Positions 12,623 through 22,941 of a DNA stretch of 64,000 bases are shown in pieces. Source of the DNA: Plantago elongata. Its lineage: Eukaryota; Streptophyta; Magnoliopsida; Lamiales; Plantaginaceae. The stretch lies in NCBI GenBank assembly GCA_036897095.1, contig JAYMSP010000073.1:27840-91839 (forward strand), given 5' to 3'. Numbering within the stretch: the first letter of the stretch is position 1; each line of letters opens with the position of its first letter. The translations under genes were made by a program, and so were the position numbers. The notes beneath the pieces are model-generated. The model was given only the letters and a program-made list of their open reading frames with translations. It did not search any database and had not been told where the DNA came from.

Positions 12623-14900
12623 AGTCATCTTCCAAACTGTACATAACAGTAAACTCTCCAATTTCAGCATAAGTACTGACTTTGTACTCTGCTGAAGATA
12701 CAGTTTCAGCACATTGGCTAATCACCATATTGAGAGAACTTTCATATTCTTGATGGAATATGCCAAAAATAGCTGGCGTGTATACCTCTCTTACTTGTTT
12801 CAGCATAATGATATCTCCCATTAATTCTGGCATCTGGTGACCCATGTCGTAATTAGCTTGGATCTCTTTGTAGTGCCATTCGTTAACCACACTCCCGAAA
12901 TGCTTCACGAATTGAAGAACATGCGATTCTTGGTTAAGGAGGTACTTCTTCAAGCTAGTTGTAGGATCCTCAGAAAGTAACACAGTTTCTATATCGGCAG
13001 AGAACATATGCTTACTGTAGGGTAAGGCCCATTTCCCTCGATCCTCAAAAATTCCATGTAAAAACTCGTTTTCCCATAGATCGTACAAATCCAGCATTGT
13101 CTTCCACGAGTTAACAAATCTTTCTTCGTCCGGATTGAATATGCAGCGCGTTAAATCACTTGAGAATGAGTCTGAGCTAGAAACTACCTCATTGAGACTT
13201 TTCAGAGCGTTTTGGTAAACCTGCCATGTACATAACCGGTGGTGAACCTCTGGCCATTCAGAGGCAATAGCTTCAGAAACCGCATCAGCTTTGTCAGTGA
13301 GTAGAGTCTTCGGTTTCTTTCCAGAAGTCGCTTTCATTAAAGCTCGGAATAGCCATTTAAATGATTCAGCCGTATCATTGTACAAAAATGCTGCACAAAA
13401 GACCGTTAACTGCTTATGATTGTTTGTTCCAGAGAACAGTACGAAAGGCCATGAATCTCTGCTCAGGCTGGTCATATCAAAACAAACAACATCACCGAAA
13501 TCACTATAATTCGCCAACATCTTCTCATCAGCCCAAACAAAGTTGGTCATTTCCTCTTCAACATCAAGTTGAACAGCATAGAAGAATGATGGATCTTTCA
13601 TCTTCTTGCTCTGAAAATGGCGATGAATAATTTCTGCATCTTCCTGTCTTAAGTGCCATGGGCGTTTTGATGTAAGATTTGTTTCATGGTCGATTGGATC
13701 ATCGGTAAAATCTCCATGTGATCCTACTCCGGTTAACAACAACTCTGCAAGTGTTGGATGTGTATCTGAAACTCTCAATGCATCTATAGACCTCTTCTGG
13801 GATCTCAACATGCGAACTTTACATGGAGGTACAAGCTCGTGATTATGATGTTCCCCGAAATGAGTAACACGGTACTTACCATCACCTTGACGTGAAATCA
13901 CCAATTGAGCCATGCAACCAACTCTAGTTTCCTTTCGGGGTCTCTTCACTTTTAAGTCTCTTTTATCTTTCTGCCTGTACCCTTCCCTGAAACATGTATA
14001 TCTCCTAGACGCCACAGCTCCATCTATTTTACTCCTATTGACATAATCCTTACGTACGCTAAAGCCTACTTGAGCCGCATATGAATTATAGAACGCATAA
14101 GCATGATCTTCTGAATCGAAACCCATACCTAGCTTTGGTACCCCATGCCGTTCTGAAGAACCGTTTGATTCCCCCTCAACCGCCTCGACAAAGGATATTC
14201 TCTTTTGTGATGGTAACAAGTGAGCTGTGAATGGAGTCACAAACTCGTGATTATGCTTTCTTTCAAAATGAATAATGCGATACTTCCCGTTTGGCTGCTT
14301 TGTGATGGTCATATGAGCTAGGCAACCCGTCCGCGTTTCTTTCCGAACTTTGTTCACATTCACATCGCGCTTGGAAGATCCATACCCTTGCCTGTGACAA
14401 GTGTACCTCCGAGACACCACAAGGCCGGTGATCTTACTTCTATTGACAAAATCCTTCCTGATGCTGAATCCTTGCATGAGGGCATACCGGCTGTAACACT
14501 TGTAAGCATGTTCTTCCGATTCAAACTCCAACCCAAGTTTTGGCACCATATAGCTATCAACTTCCTTTGTAACTTCAACAGATTCAGGCGAAATACTAGA
14601 AGGCAGTTCTGCAGTCTGAGACATACGATTATGTTCAGAATCATCACTCGATCTCTGCCCCTCATGTTCAACAGCTTCGTTTAATCCAGTTTGTTCAACA
14701 GATGAGCCATTTTGACTAACGAGGTCAGTTTCAATAGTATTTTCATCAGACGAAGCATCTATGCAGCTATATGTATTGTCACTGTCTACATACATAGAGT
14801 CATTTGCAGAGGGAACTTGTTCTCTCACCGCTGCATCATCATTCTCAAACGCAACCTCAGCATCATACGAATAGTTCTGAGCTTCAATTGCCTGCTCCAT
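12483..14900 (-). CDS. FAR1-related sequence (FRS) protein with two FAR1 domains
   Basis: Transposase-derived nuclear transcription factor family (FHY3/FAR1), which derives from Mutator-like transposases. Single coding exon of 805 residues starting at ATG 14900; the open frame reaches 14912 but only through a GTG. An acidic, Ser-rich N-terminus (1-115) precedes two FAR1 zinc-binding domains (about 120-219 and 255-354). Each carries FxSExHAYxxY, RKDxVNRSK, SRRYTC and a closing HNHE. A MULE-transposase-like core follows (about 415-575), with DMTS, TAESFKWLF and LLTDKADA in place of the D-D-E signature. A SWIM zinc finger (CxC...CSH, about 745-765) lies near the C-terminus. Two FAR1 domains are less usual than one but occur in FRS7/FRS12-type proteins. 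The exact subfamily is not resolved. The 3' end is tandemly copied downstream. Confidence 0.92.
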   Translation of the reverse strand: MEQAIEAQNYSYDAEVAFENDDAAVREQVPSANDSMYVDSDNTYSCIDASSDENTIETDLVSQNGSSVEQTGLNEAVEHEGQRSSDDSEHNRMSQTAELPSSISPESVEVTKEVDSYMVPKLGLEFESEEHAYKCYSRYALMQGFSIRKDFVNRSKITGLVVSRRYTCHRQGYGSSKRDVNVNKVRKETRTGCLAHMTITKQPNGKYRIIHFERKHNHEFVTPFTAHLLPSQKRISFVEAVEGESNGSSERHGVPKLGMGFDSEDHAYAFYNSYAAQVGFSVRKDYVNRSKIDGAVASRRYTCFREGYRQKDKRDLKVKRPRKETRVGCMAQLVISRQGDGKYRVTHFGEHHNHELVPPCKVRMLRSQKRSIDALRVSDTHPTLAELLLTGVGSHGDFTDDPIDHETNLTSKRPWHLRQEDAEIIHRHFQSKKMKDPSFFYAVQLDVEEEMTNFVWADEKMLANYSDFGDVVCFDMTSLSRDSWPFVLFSGTNNHKQLTVFCAAFLYNDTAESFKWLFRALMKATSGKKPKTLLTDKADAVSEAIASEWPEVHHRLCTWQVYQNALKSLNEVVSSSDSFSSDLTRCIFNPDEERFVNSWKTMLDLYDLWENEFLHGIFEDRGKWALPYSKHMFSADIETVLLSEDPTTSLKKYLLNQESHVLQFVKHFGSVVNEWHYKEIQANYDMGHQMPELMGDIIMLKQVREVYTPAIFGIFHQEYESSLNMVISQCAETVSSAEYKVSTYAEIGEFTVMYSLEDDSVACCCMKFESAGILCSHAIKVLDYRNVKIVPSQYVLKRWTRDARA

Positions 14901-14904
14901 AACA

Positions 14905-16089
14905 TCATCCACGAACTTTCATCCCAAAAAGACAACCCTGAAAGAAGACAATTTCCATCTCAATGAATCACATTCAACAGTCTTAACCTAGATGATGTCA
15001 CATAAAAGTTCCCTCAACGCTTTACACTCAATGCTCACTTTCACGATTTATGTTCCTTATACGAAGTTTTGTAATAATATCGCCTAAAGCTTCTTCTATC
15101 ACTGCTGCATCATTATAGATAACACTCTTGTTATGATGAATCAGATGCTATATATCATCAGGATTCCCCCATTTTCCCAATATAAAAATATGAATCGTTC
15201 CGTGTATATAACACATGTCTTTAAACTTTAGCAACCGCTTTTAGGCGATCGCACTTTTCAAATATTCCGAATCTTTGCGGTTTTGACTTCCGCTCTATGT
15301 GATCTAAATCTCAACCATAATTAATGTAGATTGTTTAGCTTAGAATTGGAATTGAGTTGTCCAGTAGAGTTTATGTGCAATTTTTATATAGAAACACTCA
15401 ATCGAAATTGTGTTTTTCTCAATTCCAATTCTAAACCAAACTAATTCCATAGAATCTCCCTTTCCTCAACAAGAAGCTACCAAAAAATGACAATGCCATT
15501 GCTGTGGCCTAAAAATAACACCACACTGCAACAAACTTAGTCTACAAATTATGCACCAGAATCAGCACAGCTAAAAACAACACAATCAAACTCAGCTTAT
15601 AGATAATTATTGCAATTCTATACAATCAAAACTTGAAACCAATAAAAAGGCATACAAATGAAATTAGTAAAACTCAGTCTACAATCAGTAATAGGATTTC
15701 ACACCAAACAAAAAAAAAAAAAAGAAAAAAAGAAACAGTGAATGTGATTGATTATCTTCAGTTCTTTTGCAAGTTGAGATGAGACCAGAAATCCATTGAT
15801 ACCAGCTCAAATGAGCTGACTGGCAAGCAAAATGATCGCATAAAATATATACATAGTAAATCAAAGTGTTTTTTGGAAAATTAAGGTTGTTTGTTAGTGA
15901 TTGAAAAAAGAGAACCTGATGTAAGGAATTGTAGAGAAGAGTGAGATGAAGAAATAACAAAGGGCGCGAAACGACGTCGGATCTGTACTGGCCAAGGATT
16001 GGGAATGGAGGAGAGAGACAAGTGACCTCTGCGGTGCTGTTGGATCCAATCTTATCCAGTGTAAGAAGAAACACTTGTTTCATCGACAT
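14905..16089 (-). other. Upstream ORF in the spliced 5' leader of the FRS gene
   Basis: A likely leader exon (about 16110-15916) ends at CATCAG/GTTCTC. The next exon begins at 14937 (TTTCAG/GGTTG). Spliced together, an ATG at 16089 opens a 68-codon frame ending with TGA at 14907-14905, four bases before the main ATG at 14900. An internal ATG in the second exon shares the same stop. The peptide (starting MSMKQVFLLTLDKIGSN) resembles no family I know. Whether transcription starts upstream of 16089 is not shown. Confidence 0.5.
15333..15441. mobile_element. Short MITE-like inverted-repeat element in the FRS leader intron
   Basis: About 109 bases with 24-base inverted ends: GTTTAGCTTAGAATTGGAAT at the left and the reverse complement of GTTTGGTTTAGAATTGGAAT at the right, both followed by TGAG. 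The interior has no ORF. It sits in the predicted leader intron (14938-15915). The superfamily is not decided because the target duplication is unclear. Confidence 0.55.
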
Positions 16090-16097
16090 ACGCGACT

Positions 16098-16106
16098 TTA
16101 GGGTTT
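16098..16106 (-). promoter_or_regulatory. Telo-box (AAACCCTAA) near the FRS transcription start
   Basis: The exact 9-base plant telo-box on the minus strand lies just upstream of the upstream ATG at 16089. In plants this element is common near transcription starts of translation-related and growth-linked genes. Its activity here is inferred. Confidence 0.45.
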
Positions 16107-16539
16107 TGTCTTAACGTCTATCTTTTCCTTTTTCTTTTAGGCTAAAAAATCACGGTTCACTTGACGCAACTCACTTTTTCTTATGTAACATTTATTGTAA
16201 TATGGAGGATGTGATATGCTTAAGTTGTTTAAAGACATAATTATATATATATAAACTATTTAATGATAATTATAAAAATCTTTAAAATAATTATATATAA
16301 GTATATTTAAGTTTTTTAGTCCGGAATCCACTTTAACTAGACAAAACTACTCTTCACTTCATTCTTATTAATTGTGGACCTAAAAAATAGGCTCAACTGG
16401 ATTTTATAATCATTTTGAAATCCGGCTACAGTAATGAACTTCAAATAGGACACTAAATTGAATTGCATGATCAATTTGAAATCCGTAGGTATGAAACCAA
16501 TTCCTGAAAGCCTGAAACTTCACTAAATTAAAAAACTAG

Positions 16540-18050
16540 CATACTAATTTCATGGACACAAAAACTAGTTTCAAAATAACAAAAATTAGTTCCAGAACAA
16601 CAAAACCTAATTTTATGTCCACAAAGCTAGTTTAAGGACCACTAAAGTTAGTTTCAAGTTCACTAAACTCGAATTAAGCGACTATCGAGCCTCTCACAAA
16701 TTCTAAAATCCTTGGACAAAATGGTGAACTCAAAAATCCACTAAATTTGATTACTCCCTTCGGGAGCTATGATCTTAATTAGGTTTAGGTTTAGGACGGG
16801 TCCAGGGACTACCATCTTGGATTCGTTTTAAAACCTAACTCCTAATTAAGCGGTTGTCGAGCCTACAATGTTAGTTTTACGATCTAGTATGTTAGTTTCG
16901 GTATAAATAGTATTAGTTTCAGATTCACTCAAGTAGTTTCAAAAACTCAGAAGTTAGTTTTATATTCATCAATTTTAGTTTTATGTTCGATAAAGTTAGT
17001 TATTTCAAGTTCATTAAGCTAGTTTCAGGAACTCAAAGTTAGTTTAATATTAATTAATGTTAGTTTCAGCAACTAAAAATGTTGGTTTCAGGTACAATCA
17101 TACAACAAATATTAGTAAATTAGTTTCATGTGAATTAAAGTTAGTTTCAGGTGTCTTTATACTAGTTTCAAGATATTTTATATTAGTATCAGGTTCATTA
17201 AGCTAGTTTCAGGAACACGTAGTTAATTTCATATTCATTAATGTTAGTTTCAGCAACTAAACAATGTTGGTTTCAGGTTTCATCACACAATAAATATTAG
17301 TTTAATTAGTTTCATGTGAATTGAAGTTAGTTTCAGGTGCCTTTATGCTAGTTTCAAGATTTTTTATATTAGTATTAGTATAAATAATATTAGTTTCATG
17401 TTCATTCAAGTAGTTTTAAAAACTCAGAAGTTAGTTTCATGTTCATCACTTTAGTTTTATGTTCGATAAAGTTAGTTTCAGGGACTCAGAGTTAGTTTCA
17501 TATTCATTAATTTTAATTTCAACAACTAAAAAATGTTGGTTTCAACAACTAAAAAATGTTGGTTTCAGGTTCCATCACACAACAAATATTAATTTAATTA
17601 GTTTCATGTGAACTGAAGTTAGTTTCAGGTGTCTATATACTAGTTTCAAAAATTTTTATATTAGTTCATAACCACAAAAATTGGTATCATGTTCACAAAT
17701 TCTGGTTTCTTGTTCACAAAAGCTAGTTTCAAAACCATAAAAATCCTAAAACTAGTTGAATCAAAATCCCTCAAACTAGTACGGACATGTTTGAAACTAA
17801 TTGTTATGTTTGTGAAACCAACATTTATGATCTTGAAACTAGCATAGACTGCTTTAAAACTAGTGAAACTAATATGTATGTCCATGAAACTAATGCTTTA
17901 TGAAGCTAATACTTCTGAAACTAATACACACACATTTGAATGTTTGTGAAACTAACTGTTTATACAATAAAATTAACCTTTTGAAACTAGCAAACATAAA
18001 ACCAACAAATATGAGCATGAAACTAACCAAAATTTACCTGCAACTTATAA
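16540..18050. repeat. Degenerate TTAGTTTCA array that reverses orientation
   Basis: Dozens of variants of GTTAGTTTCA/CTAGTTTCA occur every 15-30 bases on the plus strand from about 16540 to 17720. After about 17740 the same word is read as its complement (TGAAACTAA/TGAAACTAG) to about 18030. The forward part also has higher-order repeats: a block of about 180 bases (TTCATTAAGCTAGTTTCAGG ... ATGTTGGTTTCAGG ... TTTCATGTGAATTGAAG) occurs around 17010, 17195 and, altered, 17480. A 24-base doublet lies near 17525-17570. No coding sequence. It resembles the subterminal repeats of DNA transposons such as CACTA elements, but no matching termini were located. Confidence 0.75.
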
Positions 18051-18740
18051 TTTACAGTAATTATCTATACAAAATCCATTAAAAAAAGCTCTAATCTTGA
18101 GTAACGCCGAGTTGCCCAGGCCTTTCCTCTTTTTCCACATCGAAAAATCGAATCAGAACATTTTTTTTTTTAAATCCATGTCGAAAACGAGAAGAAAAGG
18201 GAGAAAATATCAAAGAGAGATGAGTAAGAAAGCTTGTTGGAGGAAGAAGCGAGTAGAAATCGACAGAAAAAAAAAAAAGAGCTAGAGAAAGAAAGCATTT
18301 TAAACTTATAAGAAGAAATGAAGGTATAATGGGAAAACAAGGAAGAATTAGGGGAAAGAATTAAAATGAACTTATTTGTAATGGTTTTAGCGAGCATGAT
18401 TCATTTGTAAGGCCAAAGTCTTAGAAAAGTTAAAAATTTGTTTTTTTTAATGGTTTTTCATGATTGTTTGATTTTAACGGTCCGACCGAGCGACCGAGTT
18501 TGTTAAAAAACCGCCAAGGTACGTTTTTTCATTATGATTTTAACAGATTATGTTATCGTTTTTTGTTGTTATCAATGAAAGTTTTTGTCACGGTTTTAAT
18601 GTATCTTATTAATATTTTAAGATATTATGTGGTTGTTTTAATAGGTAAGTATTTTATATATTTCAATTATAATTTTAATTTCGTTTGTTAATTAGTATGA
18701 AAGGTGTGATAGTTTTAAACACCTATATGATAATTTTTAA
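18051..18740. repeat. Repeat DNA with a segment shared with 59.6-59.8 kb
   Basis: Poly-A/T-rich, no gene. The stretch 18410-18560 (AAGTCTTAGAAAAG ... GGTCCGACCGAGCGACCGAG ... GTTAAAAAACCG) is recognisably homologous to 59640-59800 in the same orientation. That makes it part of a dispersed element, type unknown. Confidence 0.55.
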
Positions 18741-19760
18741 AATAATTTTTTTAGTTTTAAGCTACAATACATTATCATTCAACTACCATTAAACAAGTCT
18801 AAAAGTTACAAGGATGACACTAAAATATTAATAAACAAGCTTAAAATAAGCTACTTGAGACATATGTATTGCAGTTTGGAAATACATACAATAAACGTTT
18901 ATTTAGTGTTTTTCCGATTAAATTTATTGGTGAGCTTCAAGTCTTCAACCACATGAACTTTTGTTTGTGATTGCCGGTTGAATGACACTTTTAAAAGATC
19001 TATCATCAAATTTGATGTCATCGTCATGACCTGCTTAAAATATTCACTGACTGTGTTAAAATTTAAAAAAAAGGAACATGCAAAAAAATCAAAAATAATA
19101 AAATTGATGATTAAAACCATATATGTGCCCCTTGAAAATATAACAATAACTCATAAAACTATAACAAAATAATAATATTAAACACAAGTAAAAATTAAAA
19201 ACATTAATACTTAAAAAACTATAGCAGTGTCTTGTAAAACTATAACATGTCTTAAAACTATAAGAAATAATGTGAAAACAATTAAATCATAAAATTTCAT
19301 CAAAAGTTAGAAAGTATGATGTTGTTTGTTAAAATTACAACAATAAATATTAAAATTATAATATATGCGCTAAATCTATTAACAATCATAAATTTCAACA
19401 CAATCTACAAATAATAAATTTAATGATTAAAAGTTAAAATCCTAACAGTACATTTTATAACCATAACAACGTTGCTTAAAATTATATAACAAGCAGAAAC
19501 ACATAAGGTAAAACTATTAAAATTGATATTATATTTATAACAAAACTTCCTAAAACTATAAAAATATATTTTAAAATAATAATACAACATTTGTAAAAAT
19601 TAAATTATAAATATTTTATTACGAGCTAAATCATTAACGGTGTTACTCAAAATTATGATATATACATTAAAATAATAACTTGTACATAAACACTCACCAT
19701 AAGCAAACTTAAAATTATAACTCCGGCAATTAAAAGTATAACTCCAGTAATTAAGGGTGA
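18741..19760. repeat. Degenerate AAAACTATAAC / AAAATTATAAC array
   Basis: About 1 kb of very AT-rich DNA with AAACTATAACA and TAAAATTATAA variants recurring irregularly. It lies directly beside the TTAGTTTCA array and has the same spaced-word character, so both may belong to one decayed element. No ORF above background. Confidence 0.5.
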
Positions 19761-19994
19761 GAATAACTAATCATAGAGAATCCATCATAATAACACTCAA
19801 ATTTCACAAGTTGAATAAAAATTGCAGAATAAAATTCGAGTCATGATGATTGACACCTTTTGTTTTATCATCTTCCAGATAATTCCACAAACTAATCATG
19901 ATGTCTTTTATTTTATCATCTTCCAAACTGCTCAAGTCATTTCGTCACCTGTTTACTTCAAGTTCACCATTAAATGAGAATTCAAACTGGATAA

Positions 19995-21071
19995 CACTAC
20001 AAAAATCAATACAGCGTTTGAATCTGGAAATTTAGAATGCAGATTTGCAGAAGTATTGCCGGTTCACCACCTCCGATGTGGTATGAGCAACGACGGCAGT
20101 GGCCACCACTACCGTAATCACACATTTGTTCGCATCCAAGCCCTCGTTGTACGCTCAATCGAAATTCTCACCGGATTTGTTCAGACTCTTCGCCTTTTTC
20201 CTGCTCTTCTTATGCTTCTCACTCGCTAGATTGCGATCGATTTGATTTTTTGAGGAAGGAACGAATCCAGCTGCCAGCATAGAACGAGAAGGAGATGATT
20301 GTACGAGAGATCTGGATTGTTGAGAGAGAGAGAAGGGTGGGGTATACGAGAGATAAAAATGGTTGAATGGTGTTGCCTATTTGTGATATTTATTTGAAAA
20401 CTACTGACCGGTTCGTAATGTATCTGACCGATTTTTATTTGTTAAAATTAATTGTTTTATAGAGTAATAAAATCTTTTTTTTACTATACCTATTCATTTG
20501 TAATTCCATGTAAATTAACCTGTTTTTGTACTTTACTTTTATATACACAAAATTAGTTGGTTTCTTAGGTTTATACAATCATTATTGTATTGTATGATTA
20601 TAAGATTTTGGATTGATAGTAGAAATATAATACTTCTTGATATTCGTTTACTGTTTGTACTTGAATAGCAATATAAGATTTTTTTTCAGATAGAGTAATC
20701 GTAAATTACTCGGTGATAATAGTAATTACATTTAAATTTAGTAATTAATTACTTTTTATATGAGATAGAAATTTGACTATTGATATTTACTAAAGTTCTT
20801 GAAACATGTAGATCGACCAATACATTAAAGTCCGCTTCAAAAAAAAGACCAATACATCAAAGTAAACTATGACCAAATAATGCAAAAGTTTTCACATGGA
20901 GAACCAATAATTTATTACAAAGTTGAATGGGGAATGTACTCGTTCGTTCTTTGAATAACAAGGAACAATAATAAAAAGAAAGATACATATACAAATAAAA
21001 ATCAAATGGGATTAGTTGACAATTGAATTCATAAACACAAACCTTATTGTTGGAATCCTTACCAAATAAAG
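19995..21071. other. CACTA-like motif and GC-richer, gene-fragment-like DNA
   Basis: CACTACAAAAATC at 19995 looks like a CACTA-transposon terminus, but no partner terminus was seen to the right. The next 350 bases (20040-20380) are GC-richer and have purine/pyrimidine stretches like a leader or exon. No convincing protein could be read. From 20400 to 21071 the DNA is AT-rich and plain. Confidence 0.3.
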
Positions 21072-21650
21072 TCACATTTCTTCCACTAAACACCAACTTT
21101 CATCTTCATCTAAAACAAATCCCACCTCATAGAAACTCATTTGATCGTCATTATCACCATCATTAGCATCATCAATTTCCTTAATCTCAACTGTACTAGG
21201 TGACACCATTTCGTCACCATAGTAAACCTCCTCACCATCAAGATCAACAGCATCATCTTCATTATCATGATGATCTGAGGAATCTTCATCAACTAAATAT
21301 TCCAAAACACTTGTTGCTGAAAATCCGGTAATTTTCAATCCTGGTTTCGTATCCACCACGCGCCAAGTGATCAAGCCCGATTGGGACATGGACCTAACTT
21401 TACGTGACCCCTTAGCCTTGTCCTTGGACTTACAAGCCGGATGAATGTGGCAATCACGACACATGGACCTACCGCATTTGCCTGTAAACTTTGAGTGATT
21501 AGTCGGCTTGGTAGAGACATGGTTGAATAACCCCGCGGTAGGGGGCGAGCTGAGCTCATTGAGGGTATGGGACTTGGGCCGCGGGTTCCACGGGGCAGAT
21601 AAGATTGGATATGTCCGGACCATACCATGTTGGCGACCCTCCCTCCTCAT
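21072..21650 (-). CDS. Plant-specific protein of unknown function
   Basis: Single-exon frame of 192 residues from ATG 21650. The N-terminal half has MVRTYPILSAPWNPRPKSHT, a Cys/His group (GKCGRSMCRDCHIHPACKSK, about residues 58-77), then a basic patch and a SGLITWRVVDTKPGLKITGF stretch. The C-terminal half is strongly acidic (DEDSSDHHDNEDDAVDLDGE) and ends near ESWCLVEEM. The wording strikes me as a conserved uncharacterised land-plant family, but I cannot name a locus. The CxxxxCxxCHxHxxC cluster could bind a metal; that is inference. There is no signal peptide or membrane segment. Codon use and a full-length open frame support a real gene. Confidence 0.75.
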   Translation of the reverse strand: MRREGRQHGMVRTYPILSAPWNPRPKSHTLNELSSPPTAGLFNHVSTKPTNHSKFTGKCGRSMCRDCHIHPACKSKDKAKGSRKVRSMSQSGLITWRVVDTKPGLKITGFSATSVLEYLVDEDSSDHHDNEDDAVDLDGEEVYYGDEMVSPSTVEIKEIDDANDGDNDDQMSFYEVGFVLDEDESWCLVEEM

Positions 21651-22941
21651 TGTTGATTGTTGTTAGTGAGTTGAAAAATGAATGGATTGAATTGTGTTCT
21701 TGGTTAAGTTCTCCTTTTAATAGGAGAAAGATTGGTTAACTTGGGAAGCAAGTGTGTTGAGTTGTCAATTTAACGTGTTGGACAAGTCCATTCTTTATAG
21801 TACTAATAAAGGAACAGTTTTCTAAAGAATATTATATTTACTCAATTTTCCTTTAACATTTCACATGGAAAATAATCATAATTAGACAAGACAAAGACAA
21901 GACAAAGATAAGATATGTATGCAATTCACTTGGAAAGTAATCTTGAATTCTTGGTACGACCAAGATATTGGCGTGAAGTGTTTCAATTACCTATGGACTA
22001 CATGGTATCAAATGAAGGATCAATAATTCTCCATTTTAGCCGGATAGACAATTTCTTGTTTATCTGTAATCTGTACTTTTTCGTATAAAATAAATGAAAA
22101 TAATTTATTTTTTGATTTTTAGAATTTCATATATTTTAGTTAAAGAGGTTTCGGATTTGTTCTTTCATTTTACCATTTAGCCCGTTTTAAAATTTTAAAT
22201 TATTAGCGTTTCTCCTGTCTAAATTTTTGCTTCCAATTAAAATAATCTTCAGTGAGCAGGAATATTTTGCACTGCAGCACAGGATGTAATATTATTCATA
22301 ATTTGATGTAATATTATTCATAATTTGCTCCCTTTTTCTTTCTTCCAGTACAAATGGTTTGCATTTCTATAACTTCAGATTAATCCCAAAAAACAGTAGT
22401 TTTCATCAGTTTGCCTCAACATCTTTGGGTTGCTCTTCAGTTACCTGCAGTAGAGGATACATTCTAATTTAGGCATCACAAGTTCACAATTCACAGCTCG
22501 TTTTCCATTTCAATTCCGTCGACCAATCCTTCCAAAAGATACGAAACAGGCTGCGAATTATCCAGTCTAGATGATCTGCTAATTCAGAACTTCTCCAGAG
22601 CCTCTGGGTTTTGCAGTTAATATAACAATTCAAGTTACATAAATACAAATCGTTGTGGTAATACGCTTCAACTCCAACCAATAGGTGGGGAGTTCCCACT
22701 AGTCGTTTCAAAATAAAAATAAAATACAAGTTATACAACAGTAGAATAAACACTTCACCAACCTTCTTAGAACAGAGCAGCAAGAAAGCTGCCCTTTCGA
22801 CATCAGGAGGGTGAAGTAAAGTTTACAAGAATCTTTCTATGGAAATCAATATGTCTAACATTACATGATAACTACAGTTTCAACTTGACTCGATTAGTTG
22901 AGACTTGAGAATTATGTACATAAATTATCGCAAAAACAACA
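21651..22941. other. Intergenic with promoter of the upstream gene, small direct repeat and cystinosin 3' UTR
   Basis: 21651-21800 is the promoter side of the unknown-protein gene. An exact 22-base tandem doublet (GATGTAATATTATTCATAAT plus TT) lies at 22283-22326. From about 22450 to 22941 the DNA is likely 3' UTR of the cystinosin gene. No other gene is seen. Confidence 0.5.

Noticed and set aside
15685-16089. 134-codon frame as a protein gene
   Set aside because: Most of it runs through the predicted leader intron and into a poly-T tract. Better explained as an uORF in the FRS leader.
19995-20400. A complete CACTA transposon
   Set aside because: Only one CACTACAAAAA-like end was seen. No TAGTG partner, no 3-base duplication and no transposase frame.
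21371-21628. Second minus-strand frame within the unknown-protein gene
   Set aside because: Overlaps the longer 192-residue frame in another phase; typical shadow.
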